Part shown: positions 11,190 to 22,720 of the stretch, piece by piece | Layout: every line of letters begins with the position of its first letter | Position numbering within the stretch: position 1 is the stretch's first letter | Assembly: GCA_025617745.1 (NCBI GenBank) | Contig: CM046869.1 | Location: forward strand, 19,918,994 to 19,982,993 | Direction: 5' to 3' | Length of the DNA: 64,000 nt | From: Heliocidaris erythrogramma | Taxonomy: Eukaryota; Echinodermata; Echinoidea; Camarodonta; Echinometridae | Program-made: the position numbers and the translations under genes | Notes under the pieces: model-generated | The model's input: the letters and a program-made list of their open reading frames with translations, nothing else | What the model was told of the DNA's origin: nothing | Database searches by the model: none

Positions 11190-13270
11190 TGTTTTTTCTT
11201 TTATGGCTAAGTTAACACTGCAAATAAGAATTTAAAAACGTAAAATTGTACAAAGGAGCAACTATGAGGGAAGGGTAAGCTCATAAGATATGGATATATT
11301 GGATGTTTCTATAAGACATACATCTAGTATGTACAACTGATAATTTTTCTAAGTTTTCTATCAGTGGTAGATATGAACAGACTTGAGGCAAAAGTTAAAA
11401 GTGTACTTTAAAAAAAAATAGAGGTCGGAACATTTGTAATATATGGCTAACTTAACACTGCATGTGAAGAAAAACGATCAACAAGGCAACTATTAGGGAA
11501 GGGGTAAGCTTATAAGATCTGGGTATATAGGGTGGGTATGGGCTACCCTGACAAAATATCAGAAATAAATAAATAAATAAAAGTATGTAAGACACGTCTA
11601 GTTTGATGTTATGTGCCTGGAAGGTTTACATCATGAATGATCACTCTAGTGTCATAGTATCAGAAGCACAGAACCTAAACTGGATGACTATGTCTTACAC
11701 CTCTAATAATTGCTGTCTATCACCAACACCAAAAGAAAAGAGGTAAAAAATGCTTCTTGAGCAATTGTAATAAAAACTGTATTGGAAATATTCAAATATA
11801 TATTTTGCAAACCTCCAAGAGCAGATACTGCAAGAGAAAAAATATAAACTGTACAGAGGCAGGGTGGAATCTATAAAACAAATCAATTTAATGAACCTCT
11901 CATGCCATTATCAGAGATTAAAATAAAAAACTGACACAAAAGTTAGACTTCTGCAATAGAAATAGAGTAACTATCAGTAAGGAGGGAAAGGATAAGTTGC
12001 TTAAAGGTAAATTTTCTTAAGTTTTCTATCAGTGGTAGATATGAACAGACTTGAGGCAAAAGTTAAAAGTCTGCTTTAAAAAAATTAGAGATAGGAACAT
12101 TAGCAATATGTGGCTAACTTAACACTGCCTGCAAGTGAAGAAAAAAAGATCAACAAGGCAACTGTGAGGGAAGAGGTAAGCTAATAAGATCTGGATATAC
12201 ATGTATAGGGTGGGTCGGTAAGACATACCGGCCCGAATTCACAAAGGTGGTAATAGATTTGTACCATGGTTTATGCAGATTTTGTGGTATAAGTGCGCTT
12301 GATTTCGCGCGTACACTTAGAAAGATCCAATAATGAACGCGCGTGATAAGCAAAGTGCGCAAATTTTACGCTTGTTGCCATGGTTTAGACCATGGTTTAT
12401 GTAAATTAATTGAAATAAACTGCATAAATTTACATAAACCATGGTCTAAACCATGGCAACTAGCGTAAAATTTGCGCACTTTGCTAATCACGCGCGTTCA
12501 TTATTGGATCTTTCTAAGTGTACGCGTGAAATCAAGTGCACTTAACCACAAAATCTGCATAAACCATGGTACAAATCTATTACCACCTTTGTGAATTCAG
12601 GCTACCATGTCTAGTTTGGTGTTCTGTGCATGAAAGGTTTACATCTAGGATGATATTGTTTCATAATGGTATTAGAAGCACAGAACTCAAACGAAATTGT
12701 TATGCCCTACATCTCTTTTAAGATGCAGTTTACTGCAAAGAAATGTTAGAGAAAAGGACAAAAGACAAAGATAAATGTTTCAGAAGCAGTATCATAAAGC
12801 AAATCAAACTCATCAATTGAACCTCTAATGCCAGCCTTATATAATATATTTCAAATTGAAGGGAAATATTACAAAGTTAAACCATATTAATTGAGATAAC
12901 AATACTGCTTATGACATTTTTCATCTATCAATAATAGACAGAAACAGTTTGGAGGCAGATTTGTATGTTTGCTTTTAAACAAAGATAAACTCTTGAAGGC
13001 ACTTCTCCAAATCTTGATTATACTGAAACATGTATGGCTAACCTAACACTGCAAATAAGAAGGGGAAAGTGCAACCAAGCAACTATGAGGGAAGGGGTAA
13101 GCTATTAAGAACTGGCTATATAGGGTGGGTCTGTAAGGCATATGTCTATTTTGATGTTCTGTGCACGTCAAGTTTACTATCTCGGATAGCACTGGATTTA
13201 TAGCATTGAAAGCATAGAACTCAAACTAGATATGTATGTCTTACACCTCTTGTAGTTGCAGCACACCACA
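11190..13270. repeat. Complex long-period repeat field
   Basis: Diverged copies of a unit recur. It contains TGGCTAACTTAACACTGC, then CAAC(A/T)A(T/C)GAGGGAAGGGGTAAG, then TAAGATCTGGATATA and TAGGGTGGGT, and then GTCTAGTTTGATGTTCTGTG through AGAAGCACAGAACTCAAAC and TGTCTTACACCTCT. The GAGGGAAGG block occurs near 11268, 11493, 12167 and 13087. TTTTCTATCAGTGGTAGATA with the following ~90 bp occurs at 11356 and 12016. There is no coding potential. Confidence 0.7.
12231..12602. mobile_element. Long near-perfect palindrome (foldback MITE)
   Basis: Arms of about 175 bp start GCCCGAATTCACAAAGGTGG on the left and, read on the minus strand, GCCTGAATTCACAAAGGTGG from the right end. The arms match over nearly their full length, including the CCATGGTTTA motifs and an ACGCGCG-rich stretch, and meet in a short AT-rich centre near 12405-12425. 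The element interrupts the AGACATA...ATGTCTAG part of the surrounding repeat unit. The high arm identity implies a recent insertion or gene conversion between arms. Confidence 0.85.
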
Positions 13271-14460
13271 AAAGCTTTTTGAAAAGGAGGTACTATCTTG
13301 CCTTCATTGCATTCTATTTTACAAAGCAGTATGATGTAACGTATAGTATACAAGCAGCTGAGGAAACTCTAATGTCAGCTTCATATTTTTTATTGGGAGA
13401 GACAAAAATACCTCTGAAGCAAACTTCATTTAAAAAAAAAATTCAACTAATCTCAAATCCAATGCTATTACCATAAGCTATCAGAGAAAACACATAAGCC
13501 TATGTCCTCACATCCATCAGAATACTCAATATTTTGTAAGCGGCCAAGGAAAAGTGTTGGAAATTCTAATCATATATTTTTTTTATCTAAGTATATGTGC
13601 AATTTTCATTTGTATCAAGTTTTATTTTACAAGAGCAACATATTCAACTTCTAATGCAATCTTCAATTCTTTGTGACTATAATGAAAGGGTTAATTGGCT
13701 ATTTGAAAAATTGGTAAGAATACAACAAAGCGTCATCCACTGAGAAAGTCTTTTACCACTCAACAACTTACATCCTTATGATATTCTACAGTCATAAGGG
13801 TGAATTGAAAGTTTTCATAGATAATAGCAATGCTGTAAACCAGGTGCTGCTGAATCTGTAAACATGCAGACAATTTTGACAGACTAATCCGTACTGCAAT
13901 GATGCTTAAAAGCAGTGCTATATTTTTAGCTACATGTTTTTATTTACAAGTCCTTACTCTTGCAATTAATTCACAATTCTTAATGGCTAACAAATCATTT
14001 AGTAACATTTAGAAAGATTACTTTGATGTAGCTGTACTAAACTAAACAGTGCAATATGGCAAATTTACTGAAACGCAGCTTAAAGTCAGTTGTAATTTTC
14101 AGCTTTTAGATGCCAAATAATTATGATCCAAATGAAGGCAACTTTGTGATAATTAACTTAGCAAGACCAACTGCAATTCAAGTTCCATTAAGAAGGAGGA
14201 GGCAGGGTAAATCGGGGGGCAAGCAATTCCTGTTAAATATATCCCATGCTTTAGAAATTGCACTCTAGGAGATTCCTTTTAGAAGCAGAGTATAATTGAA
14301 ATAATTCTAAGACTTGAATATTTTTATAAAACAAAACAAAATATTCTTCCGATAGAAATTAAGCGCAACATCTTTGCACTACCTGAAAATTAGAATTCTT
14401 CCTGTTGAACTTCAAAAGGTAAACCTACTACAATTTCCATACAATCTCGTAACGTATAAG
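13271..14460. other. Spacer, no gene recognised
   Basis: AT-rich sequence between two blocks of complex repeats. A 65-codon plus-strand frame (13279-13476) shows no family resemblance. No inverted repeats or tandem units were recognised. Confidence 0.45.
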
Positions 14461-14469
14461 AAGTTGTTA

Positions 14470-16090
14470 AGCATTTGAAGCTATGAGGGAAAGGGTAAAG
14501 CAAAAAGATCTGGACTTTCTTAGGGTGGGGCTCTGGGATGTACTTCCAGTCTAACTTACAAGCTAGAAGAGTCAATTTAGGAGGCTGGTTTCAGTTGGAT
14601 AGTAGATTGAAGCAATGTAGTTAGACTGGACTTACATATTCCATGACCTTTATAAGCTGCATAATGAGTCCACCAGGCTTAAGGATTGCCAATTTGAGTG
14701 GCAAAGCAACTATAAGGAGGGGGTTAGTCTTATAAGATCTGGATAGGGTGGGTCTACGGGCTATCTTGTTTTTTGTCTGATGTTCTGTGCTTTGGAAAAG
14801 ATATCGCAGGAGGATGGCTTTTGTTTGGAAGTAATTTGGAGCACAGTTCTTGGACGAAAACAATCATGGCCTGTTCCCTTTATAGTTGCAAATCTGTTTA
14901 TTAACATCAGCTAGCCATAGGATTTCTGATACATCTGTAAACTCCAAATTCAAAAGTAACTTCTCTCCTGTGTTTTATAAAGGGCAACAAAGTGAAGCAA
15001 GAAAACAAATACTTGTGTGAATTATATGCAATTTTTTTTTTTTTTTTTTTTTTTTTTGGGGGGGGGGGGGGAGTAAAAAAGATAACAACAACTAAGGGTG
15101 CACCAGTCAGTGGCAGCTATGAGGGAAAGGGTGAAGAAAATAACATCTGGACTTTCTTAGGGTGGGGCTCTGGGATGTACATCCAGTCTAACTTACAAGC
15201 TAGAAGAGTCAATTTAGGAGGCTGGTTTCAGTTGGATAGTAGATTGAAGCAATGTAGTTAGACTGGACTTACATATTCCATGACCTTTGTAGCTGCATAA
15301 TGAGTCCACCAGGCTTAAGGATTGCCAATTTGAGTGGCAAAGCAACTATACGGAGGGGGTTAGTCTTATAAGATCTGGATAGGGTGGGTCTGCAGGCTAT
15401 CTTGTTTTTTGTCTGATGTTCTGTGCTTTGGAAAAGATATCGCAGGAGGATGGCTTTTGTTCGGAAGAAATTGGAGCACAGTTCTTGGATGAAAACAGTC
15501 ATGGCCTGTTCCCTTTATAGTTGCAAATCTGTTAACATCAGCTAGCCGTAGGATTTCTGATACATCTGTAAACTTCATATTCAAAAGTAACTTCTTTCCT
15601 GTGTTTTATAAAGGGCAACCAAGTGAAGCAAGAAAAGGAATACTTCTGTGAATTTAATGCACTTTTTTCTTTTGGTGGGGGGGGGGGGGGGGGGGAGGGG
15701 GGTAAAAAGGATAACAATTAGTCAGTGGCAGCTATGAGGGAAAGGGTGAAGAAATAACATCTGGACTCTCTTAGGGTGGGGCTCTGGGATATATGTCCAG
15801 TCTGACTTACAAGCTAGCAGAGTGAATTTAGGAGGGTGGTTTTTAGTTGGATTGGAATTTGAAGCAGTGTAGTTAGTTAGACTGGACATATATTCCATGA
15901 CCCTTGTAGCTGCAAAGTGAATTCACCAGGCTTTACATTTGCATTCATGCTCGTCAACATCAAACAGCAAAGAGGATATCTGATACTTCTGTGGTCTTTT
16001 GAGAGAGGTGATAGTATTTGAAAGTTGAAAGTAATTTAGAACACAATTCTTTGGACTAAAACATTAATGGCCCTTTTCTCTTACACTTGG
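14470..16090. repeat. Complex tandem repeat, ~630 bp period
   Basis: CTATGAGGGAAAGGG recurs at about 14483, 15117 and 15731, giving periods of ~633 and ~614 bp. Each unit continues through TAGGGTGGGGCTCTGGGATG, a segment with TTGAAGCAATGTAGTTAGAC, and TCATGGCC(T/C) with a CCCTTTATAGTTGCAAATCT end. Copies 1 and 2 are very similar; copy 3 is diverged. The unit is related to the one at 11.2-13.3 kb, and a further copy lies at 18895-19115. The units carry long homopolymers: a T run followed by a G run near 15032-15072, and a G run near 15676-15698. Confidence 0.85.
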
Positions 16091-16289
16091 GGAAAGGGGC
16101 TTCAATGTGTACCATTAACAACAATCTTCTGTGTATTCACAATTGAAGGTTTTCGGTAACACCATGTGGGAGCCTCTGTGAAAAGGCTGTTGATATATTC
16201 TTTTGTGAAAAATAACCCACTTATGGGGCGTTTAGAGGAATTTAGGAGAAGTGAAAGGAAAGGAAAGAGATGGAAATGGAATGAAATTA

Positions 16290-16771
16290 AATTAAACACT
16301 TACACAAGACTATTTTTGGTTTTGTTTTCGGTGTTTGTACACCAAAAAAAAAAGTGAAATGAAATGGAAAGGGGAGAGAAGAAAAAAGAAGAAAGAGTGA
16401 TTGAGATCAGGAAAGTTCATCGTCAAGAGAATCTCTTGACGATGAACAGAGCACACTGTTCGAAACGCGTCGAGACAGATATACTCCTTGACGATGAACA
16501 GAGCACACTGTTCGAAACGCGTCGAGACAGGTATACTCCTTTACCGAATGATTACCGTAGTTCGGAAACTCTCTTTCAGAACTACTCTACAGAGGAATAC
16601 AAACAGTTCTTTTCAGAACTACTCTCTCCAAACTTCTCTGACCTGCTCAGAACTTTCCTGATCTCAATCACTCTTTCTTCCTTTTTCTTCTATCCCCTTT
16701 CCATTTCACTTCATTTTTGGTGTACAAACACCGAAAACAAAAACCAAAAATAGTCTTGTGTAAGTGTTTAA
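16290..16771. mobile_element. Inner palindrome with 52 bp direct repeats at its centre
   Basis: The left arm AACACTTACACAAGACTATT and following sequence to ~16410 is repeated in inverse at ~16650-16771. The centre has a perfect short hairpin, TTCATCGTCAAGAGA facing TCTCTTGACGATGAA (16412-16443). Two direct copies of a 52 bp unit then begin TTGACGATGAACAGAGCACA at about 16436 and 16488, differing at one base. Confidence 0.75.
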
Positions 16772-16772
16772 T

Positions 16773-18600
16773 TGTATCCCCCGGCAGTATGCCGGAGGAT
16801 ACTTTGGATTCAGCAGCGTTTCGCCGCCGCCGCCGCCGCCGCCGCCGCGTCACATTCTTGTGTGCGCTCTAGCGGTCACATTTCTCGACGAATTTCTTTC
16901 AGACTTCCTATGGACGTGTATCTTGGTAAAATCTGGACCCCTATAGTTTCTGGTGATGCTGCCCCCAGTGTTCCGTCTTTTATAGGGTAAAAGGCCATAT
17001 TTTTGGGGAAAGTTTGTGTGCGCTCTAGCGGTCACATTTCTCAACGGATTTTGTTCAAATTTTGTATGAAGGTGTCTCTTGGTAAAATCTGGAACCCTAT
17101 AGATTTTGGTGATGCTGCCCCCAGTGTTCCGTCTTTTATAGGGTCAAAGGTCATATTTTGATAGATGTCTTGTGTGTACTCTTGTGTGCGCTCTGGCGGT
17201 CACATTTCTCAACGGATTTTGTTCAAATTTTACATGAAGGTGTCTCTTGGTGTAATTTAAAAACCTATAGTGTTTGGTGATGCTGCCACCAGTGTCCCGT
17301 CTTTTATAGGGTCAAAGGTCATACTTCAGGACATGTCGTGAGTGCACTCTGCAGGCCACATTTCTCAATGGATTTTGTTCAAATTTTGTATGGAGATGTA
17401 TCTTGGTATAATCTACACATGTTTAATTTTTCGTGATGCTGCCCTCATTGTTCCGTCCTTTATAGGGTCAAAGGTCATTTTTCCATTTCTTGCACTCTTA
17501 CTTCTGCATTTCTTGACGGATTTCGTTCAAATTTTGCATGAAGGTGTCCCTTGGTGTAATCTAAAAACCTGTAGTTTTTGGTGATGCTGCCACCAGTGTC
17601 CCGTCTTTTATAGGGTCAAAGGTCATACTTCAAGGGATGGCGTGAGTTCACTCTGCAGGCCACATTTCTTGATGGATTTCTTTCAAATTTTGTATGGAGA
17701 TGTATCTTGGTATAATCTACACATCTTTACTGTTTGGTGATGCTGCCCTCATTGTTCCGTCCTTTATAGGGTCAAAGCTCATTTGTCCCTTTTGTGCACT
17801 CTTACTTCTGCATTTCTTGACGGATTTCATTCAAATTTTGTATGGAGATGTATCTTGGTATAATCTACACATATTTAATTTTTGGTGATGCTGCCCTCAT
17901 TGTTCCGTCCTTTATAGGGTCAAAGGTAATTTTTCCATTTCTTGCACTCTTCTGCATTTCTTGACGGATTTTGTTCAAATTTTGCATGAAGGTGTCCCTT
18001 GGTGTAATCTAAAAACCTGTAGTTTTTGGTGATGCTGCCACCAGTGTCCCGTCTTTTATAGGGTCAAAGGTCATACTTCAAGGGATGGCGTGAGTTCACT
18101 CTGCAGGCCACATTTCTTGATGGATTTCTTTCAAATTTTGTATGGAGATGTATCTTGGTGTAATCTACACATCTTTACTGTTTGGTGATGCTGCCCTCAT
18201 TGTTCCGTCCTTTATAGGGTCAAAGCTCATTTGTCCCTTTTGTGCACTCTTACTTCTGCATTTCTTGACGGATTTCATTCAAATTTTGTATGTAGGTCCA
18301 TTATAGATTACACCTCTACAGTTTTTGGTGATGCTGCCTCTAGTGTTCCGTCTTTCATAGGATCAAAGGTCATATTTCAGTGGATGTCTTATGTGCGCTC
18401 TGAGGTCATATTTCTTCCGAATTTTCTATAAAAATGCATTATACTCTAATCTACACAAATCGTTTTGGTAATGCTGCTCCTGGTGTTGACAATATTCCGG
18501 GCCACTGGCGGCAATTTCTACACCATCCTTTTGTTTGAGGGAGGGGATGGGGGAGGGTCTTTGTCCCTCCTTCAAATCGCTGCCAGCGCCGGGGGATACA
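16773..18600. mobile_element. TIR-bounded element containing a tandem array
   Basis: Perfect 13 bp terminal inverted repeats TGTATCCCCCGGC (16773-16785) and GCCGGGGGATACA (18588-18600) bound 1.8 kb. Just inside the left end is a short hairpin, CCGGCAGTATGCCGG. Most of the interior is the ~150 bp tandem array described separately, plus a CCG trinucleotide run near 16825-16848. No transposase frame was seen. Confidence 0.7.
16855..18440. repeat. ~150-168 bp tandem array with a ~447 bp higher-order period
   Basis: About eleven units share CACATTTCT(C/T)(A/G)ACGGATTT, TTCAAATTTTGTATG, GGTGATGCTGCC and then TGTTCCGTC(T/C)TTTATAGGGT with CAAAGGTCA. Unit starts fall near 16864, 17021, 17189, 17344, 17493, 17649, 17798, 17944, 18097, 18244 and 18397. 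Units alternate between a GCAGGCCACATTT type and a TTACTTCTGCATTTC type. The block beginning 17649 repeats almost exactly at 18097, so three units (~447 bp) were duplicated recently. Confidence 0.9.
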
Positions 18601-18894
18601 TTTCGCATTGCGCGGCACGAGGAATGCACATTTCTAGTTTAATTTCATTCCATTTCCATCTCTTTCCTTTCCTTTCACTTCTCCTAAATTCCTCTGAACG
18701 ACCCAAAAGTGGGTTATTTTTCACGAAAGAATATATCAACAGCCATTTCACAGAGGCTCCCACATGGTGTTACCGCAAACCTTCAATTGTGAATACTCAC
18801 TCACCATGAAAACCTACAGAGAACATCTAATCTTCTGTGTGTGTGTGTGGGGGGGGGGGGGGGGGTGGAGTCATAAGCAATTTTAACAACCATT

Positions 18895-19115
18895 GTAACA
18901 ATGGGGCAGCTATGAGGAAAAGGGTAAAGCAATAACATCTGGATCTTTCTAGGGTGGGGCTCTGGGATGTATGTCCAGTCTAACTTACAAGCTAGCATGG
19001 TGAATGTAGGAGGCTGGTTTTTAGTTGGATAGTAGATTGAAGCAATGTAGTTAGACTGGACATATATTCCATGACCCTTGTAGCTGCTCACTGAATATAC
19101 AAGAGCAATAGTCAT
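18895..19115. repeat. Further copy of the ~630 bp complex unit
   Basis: CAGCTATGAGGAAAAGGG through TAGGGTGGGGCTCTGGGATG, ACAAGCTAGC, ATTGAAGCAATGTAGTTAGA and ATTCCATGACCCTTGTAGCT matches the units at 14.5-16.1 kb. It is preceded by a GT run and a G18-type run (18835-18866). Confidence 0.8.
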
Positions 19116-19199
19116 CTAGCATTCATGAACTAGTACTATTAGTACAATCTTTGGGCGTTTTCTCACAATGAACCAGTCAATTACTACAGCTTTCCACCC

Positions 19200-19600
19200 C
19201 TCCCTTTATTTTTTTTATTTTTTTAAAAATTTTTAAAATTTATTTTTTTATTTATTTATTTAATTTATCTTTTTTTTAAATTTATTTATTTTTAATTTTT
19301 TTTTGTGGGGGGGGGGGGGGGGGTGGGTGTATAGTTATTTTTTTATTTTTATTAGTTTATTTTGGATCAGGAACTCCACTGTCTTGCCATTTTACCATCA
19401 AATCAACTCTATATACTTTCTAGTATTCAAGTCTGGCGCAATATTTCTCACAAACCCATTTTCCTGTTTTAAAAAAATCTTGAGCATCATTCTGCAGTCA
19501 CATCAATTGATGTTGACTATAGCTTTGCAATCTTGACAATTGGTTCTGAATATTAGTTAGATACATCTAGTAACTGAACATAAAGTCTTAGAGGACTTTG
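19200..19600. repeat. A/T-rich low-complexity run ending in poly-G, then spacer
   Basis: Positions 19205-19303 are almost only T and A (TTTATTTATTTAATTTAT-type). They run directly into a G run near 19305-19322 and GTGGGTG. The following ~280 bp is unremarkable spacer. Confidence 0.75.
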
Positions 19601-19609
19601 ATCTTCATC

Positions 19610-21275
19610 CCCAACATCGGCACCTAATAACAAGTAACATAGAGATAGGCAAGTTCTTGAGACTGATCACCTAGTTCAAGAACGCTTGTCTCAGAACTTA
19701 ACACCTTGTTCTGAAGACTAGTGAGAGACATCTGGTGACTGAACATGAAGTCCTAGAAATTGCCCTGCAATGTAGCAGGTCACATACAGATATGTAACCT
19801 CTTGAGACTGACCACTTAGTCCAGGAAACTGCGGTCTTAGAACTTAACATCTTGTTCTAAAGACTGGACACTGACATCTAGTGACTGAACATCAAGTCCC
19901 TGAGTACTTCTATTGCATCCCAACATCAGTGCTTAATAGCAAGTCACATGCAGATATGCACACGCTTGAGACTAACAACCTAGTCCAAGAAACAGTGGCC
20001 TCAGAACTTATCTTGTTCTGAAGACTTGACACCGACAGGTAGTGATTGAACATTCCTAGGGGACATTGTCCTGCACCCCAATCATTGGTGCCTAACAGCA
20101 AGTCACATACAGATATGCCTATTCTTGAGACTGACCACCATGTCAAAGAAACATTGGTCTTAGAACATATCACCTGTTCTGAAGACTGGACACCAACATC
20201 TAGTGACTGAACACCAAGTTCTGAAGACTTGCACCGACATGTAGTGACTGAACATTGATTCCTAGGGGACATTGTCCTGCACCCAAACATCGGTGCATAA
20301 CAGCAAGTCACATACAGATATGCCTACTCTTGAGACTGACCACCTTGTCTAAGAACATCACCTTGTTCTGAAGACTGGACACCAACATCTAGTGACTGAA
20401 CACCAAGTTCTGAAGACTTGCACCGACATGTAGTGACTGAACATTGATTCATAGGGGACATTGTCCTGCACCCAAACATCGGTGCATAACAGCAAGTCAC
20501 ATACAGATATGCCTACTCTTGAGACTGACCACCTTGTCTAAGAACATCACCTTGTTCTGAAGACTGGACACCAACATCTAGTGACTGAATACCAAGTCCT
20601 AAAGGACATTGACTTGCACTCTTAACAACGGTGTCTATCAGCAAGTAACTTACAGATATGCACGCTCTTGAGACTGACCACCTAGTCCAAGAAACTCTGG
20701 TGAAAGACCTTAACATCTTGTTCTAGACTAGAGACATACATCTCATGACTAAAAATCAAGTCAGAGAGGACTTTATTGCACCCCTAACATCAGTGCATAA
20801 TGGGCAAGTCACATACAGATGTGCACGCTCTTGAGACTGACCACCAAGTCCAAGAAACACTGGTCTTAGAACTTAACATCTTGATCTGGAGACTGGAAAC
20901 TGACATCTAGTGACTGAACACCAAGTCCTAGAGGTATTTGTCACATCCCTAACATCAGTGCCTAACAGCAAGTCACATACAGATATGCACGCTCTTGAGA
21001 CTGACCACCAAGTCCAAGAAACACTGGTCTTAGAACTTAACATCTTGTTCTGGAGACTGGAAACTGACATCTAGTGACTGAACACCAAGTTCTGGAGGAT
21101 ATTGTAGTGCACCCCCACTATCCATGCCTTGCAGCAAGTTACATACATATCATGCATGCTCTTGCGACTGACTACCTAGTCCAAGAAACTGGTCTTAGAA
21201 CTTAACATCTTGTTCTAAAGACTGGACACCTACACCTAGTGACTCAACATCAAGTCCTAGAGATCATTGATGCCA
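19610..21275. repeat. ~150-205 bp tandem array
   Basis: About ten units contain CTTGAGACTGACCACC(T/A)(A/T)GT, AAGAAAC, TTAGAACTTAACATCTTGTT, GAAGACTGGACACC, CATCTAGTGACTGAACA, CAAGTCCTAGAGG and CAGCAAGTCACATACAGATA. The CTTGAGACT block falls near 19655, 19801, 19974, 20124, 20329, 20518, 20667, 20829, 20993 and (as CTTGCGACT) 21160. The 20329 and 20518 copies are nearly identical over ~189 bp, a recent local duplication. Minus-strand open frames here repeat the same peptide and are not counted as genes. Confidence 0.9.
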
Positions 21276-21940
21276 TCTCTTTCTCTTTCAATAACACCTT
21301 ATAAGCCTTGCCTTGTTACTGAAATTGCTCTGGTACCTCTTCATTGGTACTACTTCATTGGTCTATACTAAAGACCCTCATGTCATGATTTTATTCTCAG
21401 AAAAATTCAACAAAAAATTAGACCACCAAAAATAATGAGCTGCACAATTATATTTTGAGGTGCAGCTACTTTGTATCATGGGTCTATTGTGTCAGTTGTC
21501 AGATATTGTGCAAAAACCGTCTTTAAAACTTTTGGCTCATTAGCAACCATCAAAAACATACCACTTACAACTCAAATTATTACCGGATAATCAAAAACCA
21601 TAACACTCAGTATGAATAAGTTGAAAGATGCAATATGAATATGAATTATGAATATCTATTTGATTCTGTGGAGAGCATTGCTCCAGTAGTGTAAGCAAAT
21701 GATTATATATCTGTATATCTGACAAAAAAAAAATATTTATATTCCATATCATGAATTATATATCAGAAATCTATATATTATCTAAGAAAAAAAAAATTAA
21801 ACCCATAAAAATTATAAACGAAAATGTGAAAAAAATAATACAAAATGAAAATGTTTAAAAAAAATACAAAATGAAAATGTAAAAAAAATATATAAAAAAT
21901 AAAAACCTCAAGATTGCTTTTTCAGACTTTTCTGTTTATC
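21276..21940. other. AT-rich spacer
   Basis: No gene or clear repeat family. From ~21720 to 21905 it becomes a run of A-rich segments with a short local repeat, AAAATGAAAATGT. Confidence 0.5.
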
Positions 21941-22149
21941 GCCTAGTATGAGAGAGAGAGGGGGTGAATGAGTTAGAAACACATGAAGGTGTACCAGACT
22001 GAGTTGGATATATTTGCAGAATGTGTGTGTGAGAGAGAGAAAGATATGAAGTTTGTAAGAAGCATGCGTTTGTAAGACAGATGGAGAGAGAGAGAGAGAG
22101 AGAGAGATTGATTGTGGAAATACATGTTGGACAGATGCGTGACTGTGTG

Positions 22150-22337
22150 GACGTGTTTAGCCGTATGTCCGAGGACATTTTCGGACAGAGAACAAAAAGA
22201 AAATGAGAACAATAGTCCTCGAACGTCGAACTGTGAATTTGTGCCTTATTCCGTCGACTGTCAGAGGACGGAGGAACAGTAGAGGAACAATAGAGGAACA
22301 ATACAGGAACAATACTTGTCCTCGGAAGTAAAGCAAT
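22150..22337. mobile_element. Microsatellite-flanked element, copy 1 (diverged)
   Basis: It shares ATGTCCGAGGACATTTTCGG, ACAGAGAACAAAAA, AATAGTCCTCGAACGTCGAA, CTTATTCCGTCGACTGTC and TTGTCCTCGGAAGTAAAGC with copies 2 and 3. It has a short internal duplication of AGAGGAACAATA. The repeated CCTCGGA/TCCGAGG motifs can pair within the element. Confidence 0.7.
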
Positions 22338-22360
22338 ACAAGACTCTCTGTGTGTGTGTG

Positions 22361-22556
22361 CGTTTGTTTAGCATTATGTCCGAGGAAATTTTCGGACAGA
22401 GAACAAAAAAAAATTCATGACAACAATGGTCCTCGGAAGGCGGACAATAGTCCTCGAACGTCGAACAATGAATTTATGCCTTATTCCGTCGACTGTCCGA
22501 GGACGAGTAACAATAGAGGAACAATAGTTGTCCTCGGAAGTAAAGCCATGTAAACG
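22361..22556. mobile_element. Microsatellite-flanked element, copy 2
   Basis: A 196 bp element from CGTTTGTTTAGCATTATGTC to AAGTAAAGCCATGTAAACG. It is almost identical in sequence and identical in length to the copy at 42010-42205. In both, the upstream flank is a GT run and the downstream flank is a GT run followed by GA repeats. Several TCCTCGGA/TCCGAGGA motifs allow hairpins such as TCCGAGGA...TCCTCGGA. Confidence 0.75.
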
Positions 22557-22559
22557 TGG

Positions 22560-22591
<32 letters not shown>

Positions 22592-22720
22592 GTGGGTGTG
22601 TGTGTGTGTGTGTGTGTGCAGGAGAGATACTGGGGTAGAAGTGATGTGTTGTGTGAGAGAGAGAAAGAGAAAGAGAGAACTGGAGAGAAAAAATATACTG
22701 TAAAATCAGCAACTAATTAT

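Larger units (their letters stand above)
16131..18800. mobile_element. Composite foldback structure, outer inverted arms
   Basis: The arms 16131-16283 and 18637-18800 are inverted copies. The left reads GTATTCACAATTGAAGGTTT, then ACACCATGTGGGAGCCTCTG, then GAAAGGAAAGGAAAGAGATG. The right carries the same sequence on the minus strand with few changes. Together they enclose an inner palindrome (16290-16771) and a TIR-bounded tandem array (16773-18600). The whole structure interrupts the complex repeat, which resumes at about 18895. Long inverted arms around tandem DNA recall the foldback class of sea-urchin elements, but the assignment is inference. Confidence 0.7.
21945..22720. repeat. GA and GT microsatellites around two copies of a ~196 bp element
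   Basis: GA runs lie near 21949-21961, 22030-22041, 22083-22108 and 22655-22680. GT runs lie near 22349-22360 and, longer, 22558-22619. Between them sit two head-to-tail copies of the element described at 22150 and 22361. Frames of poly Cys-Val or Ser-Leu in this block are microsatellite translation only. Confidence 0.85.

Noticed and set aside
16668-16990. Poly-Arg, poly-Pro and poly-Ala frames
   Set aside because: They come from a CCG trinucleotide run read in different frames and strands.
19910-21070. Minus-strand frames with repeated Cys-Asp-Leu-Leu-Leu-type peptides
   Set aside because: They follow the ~165 bp tandem array; each unit gives the same peptide, and stops appear where the unit length is not a multiple of three.
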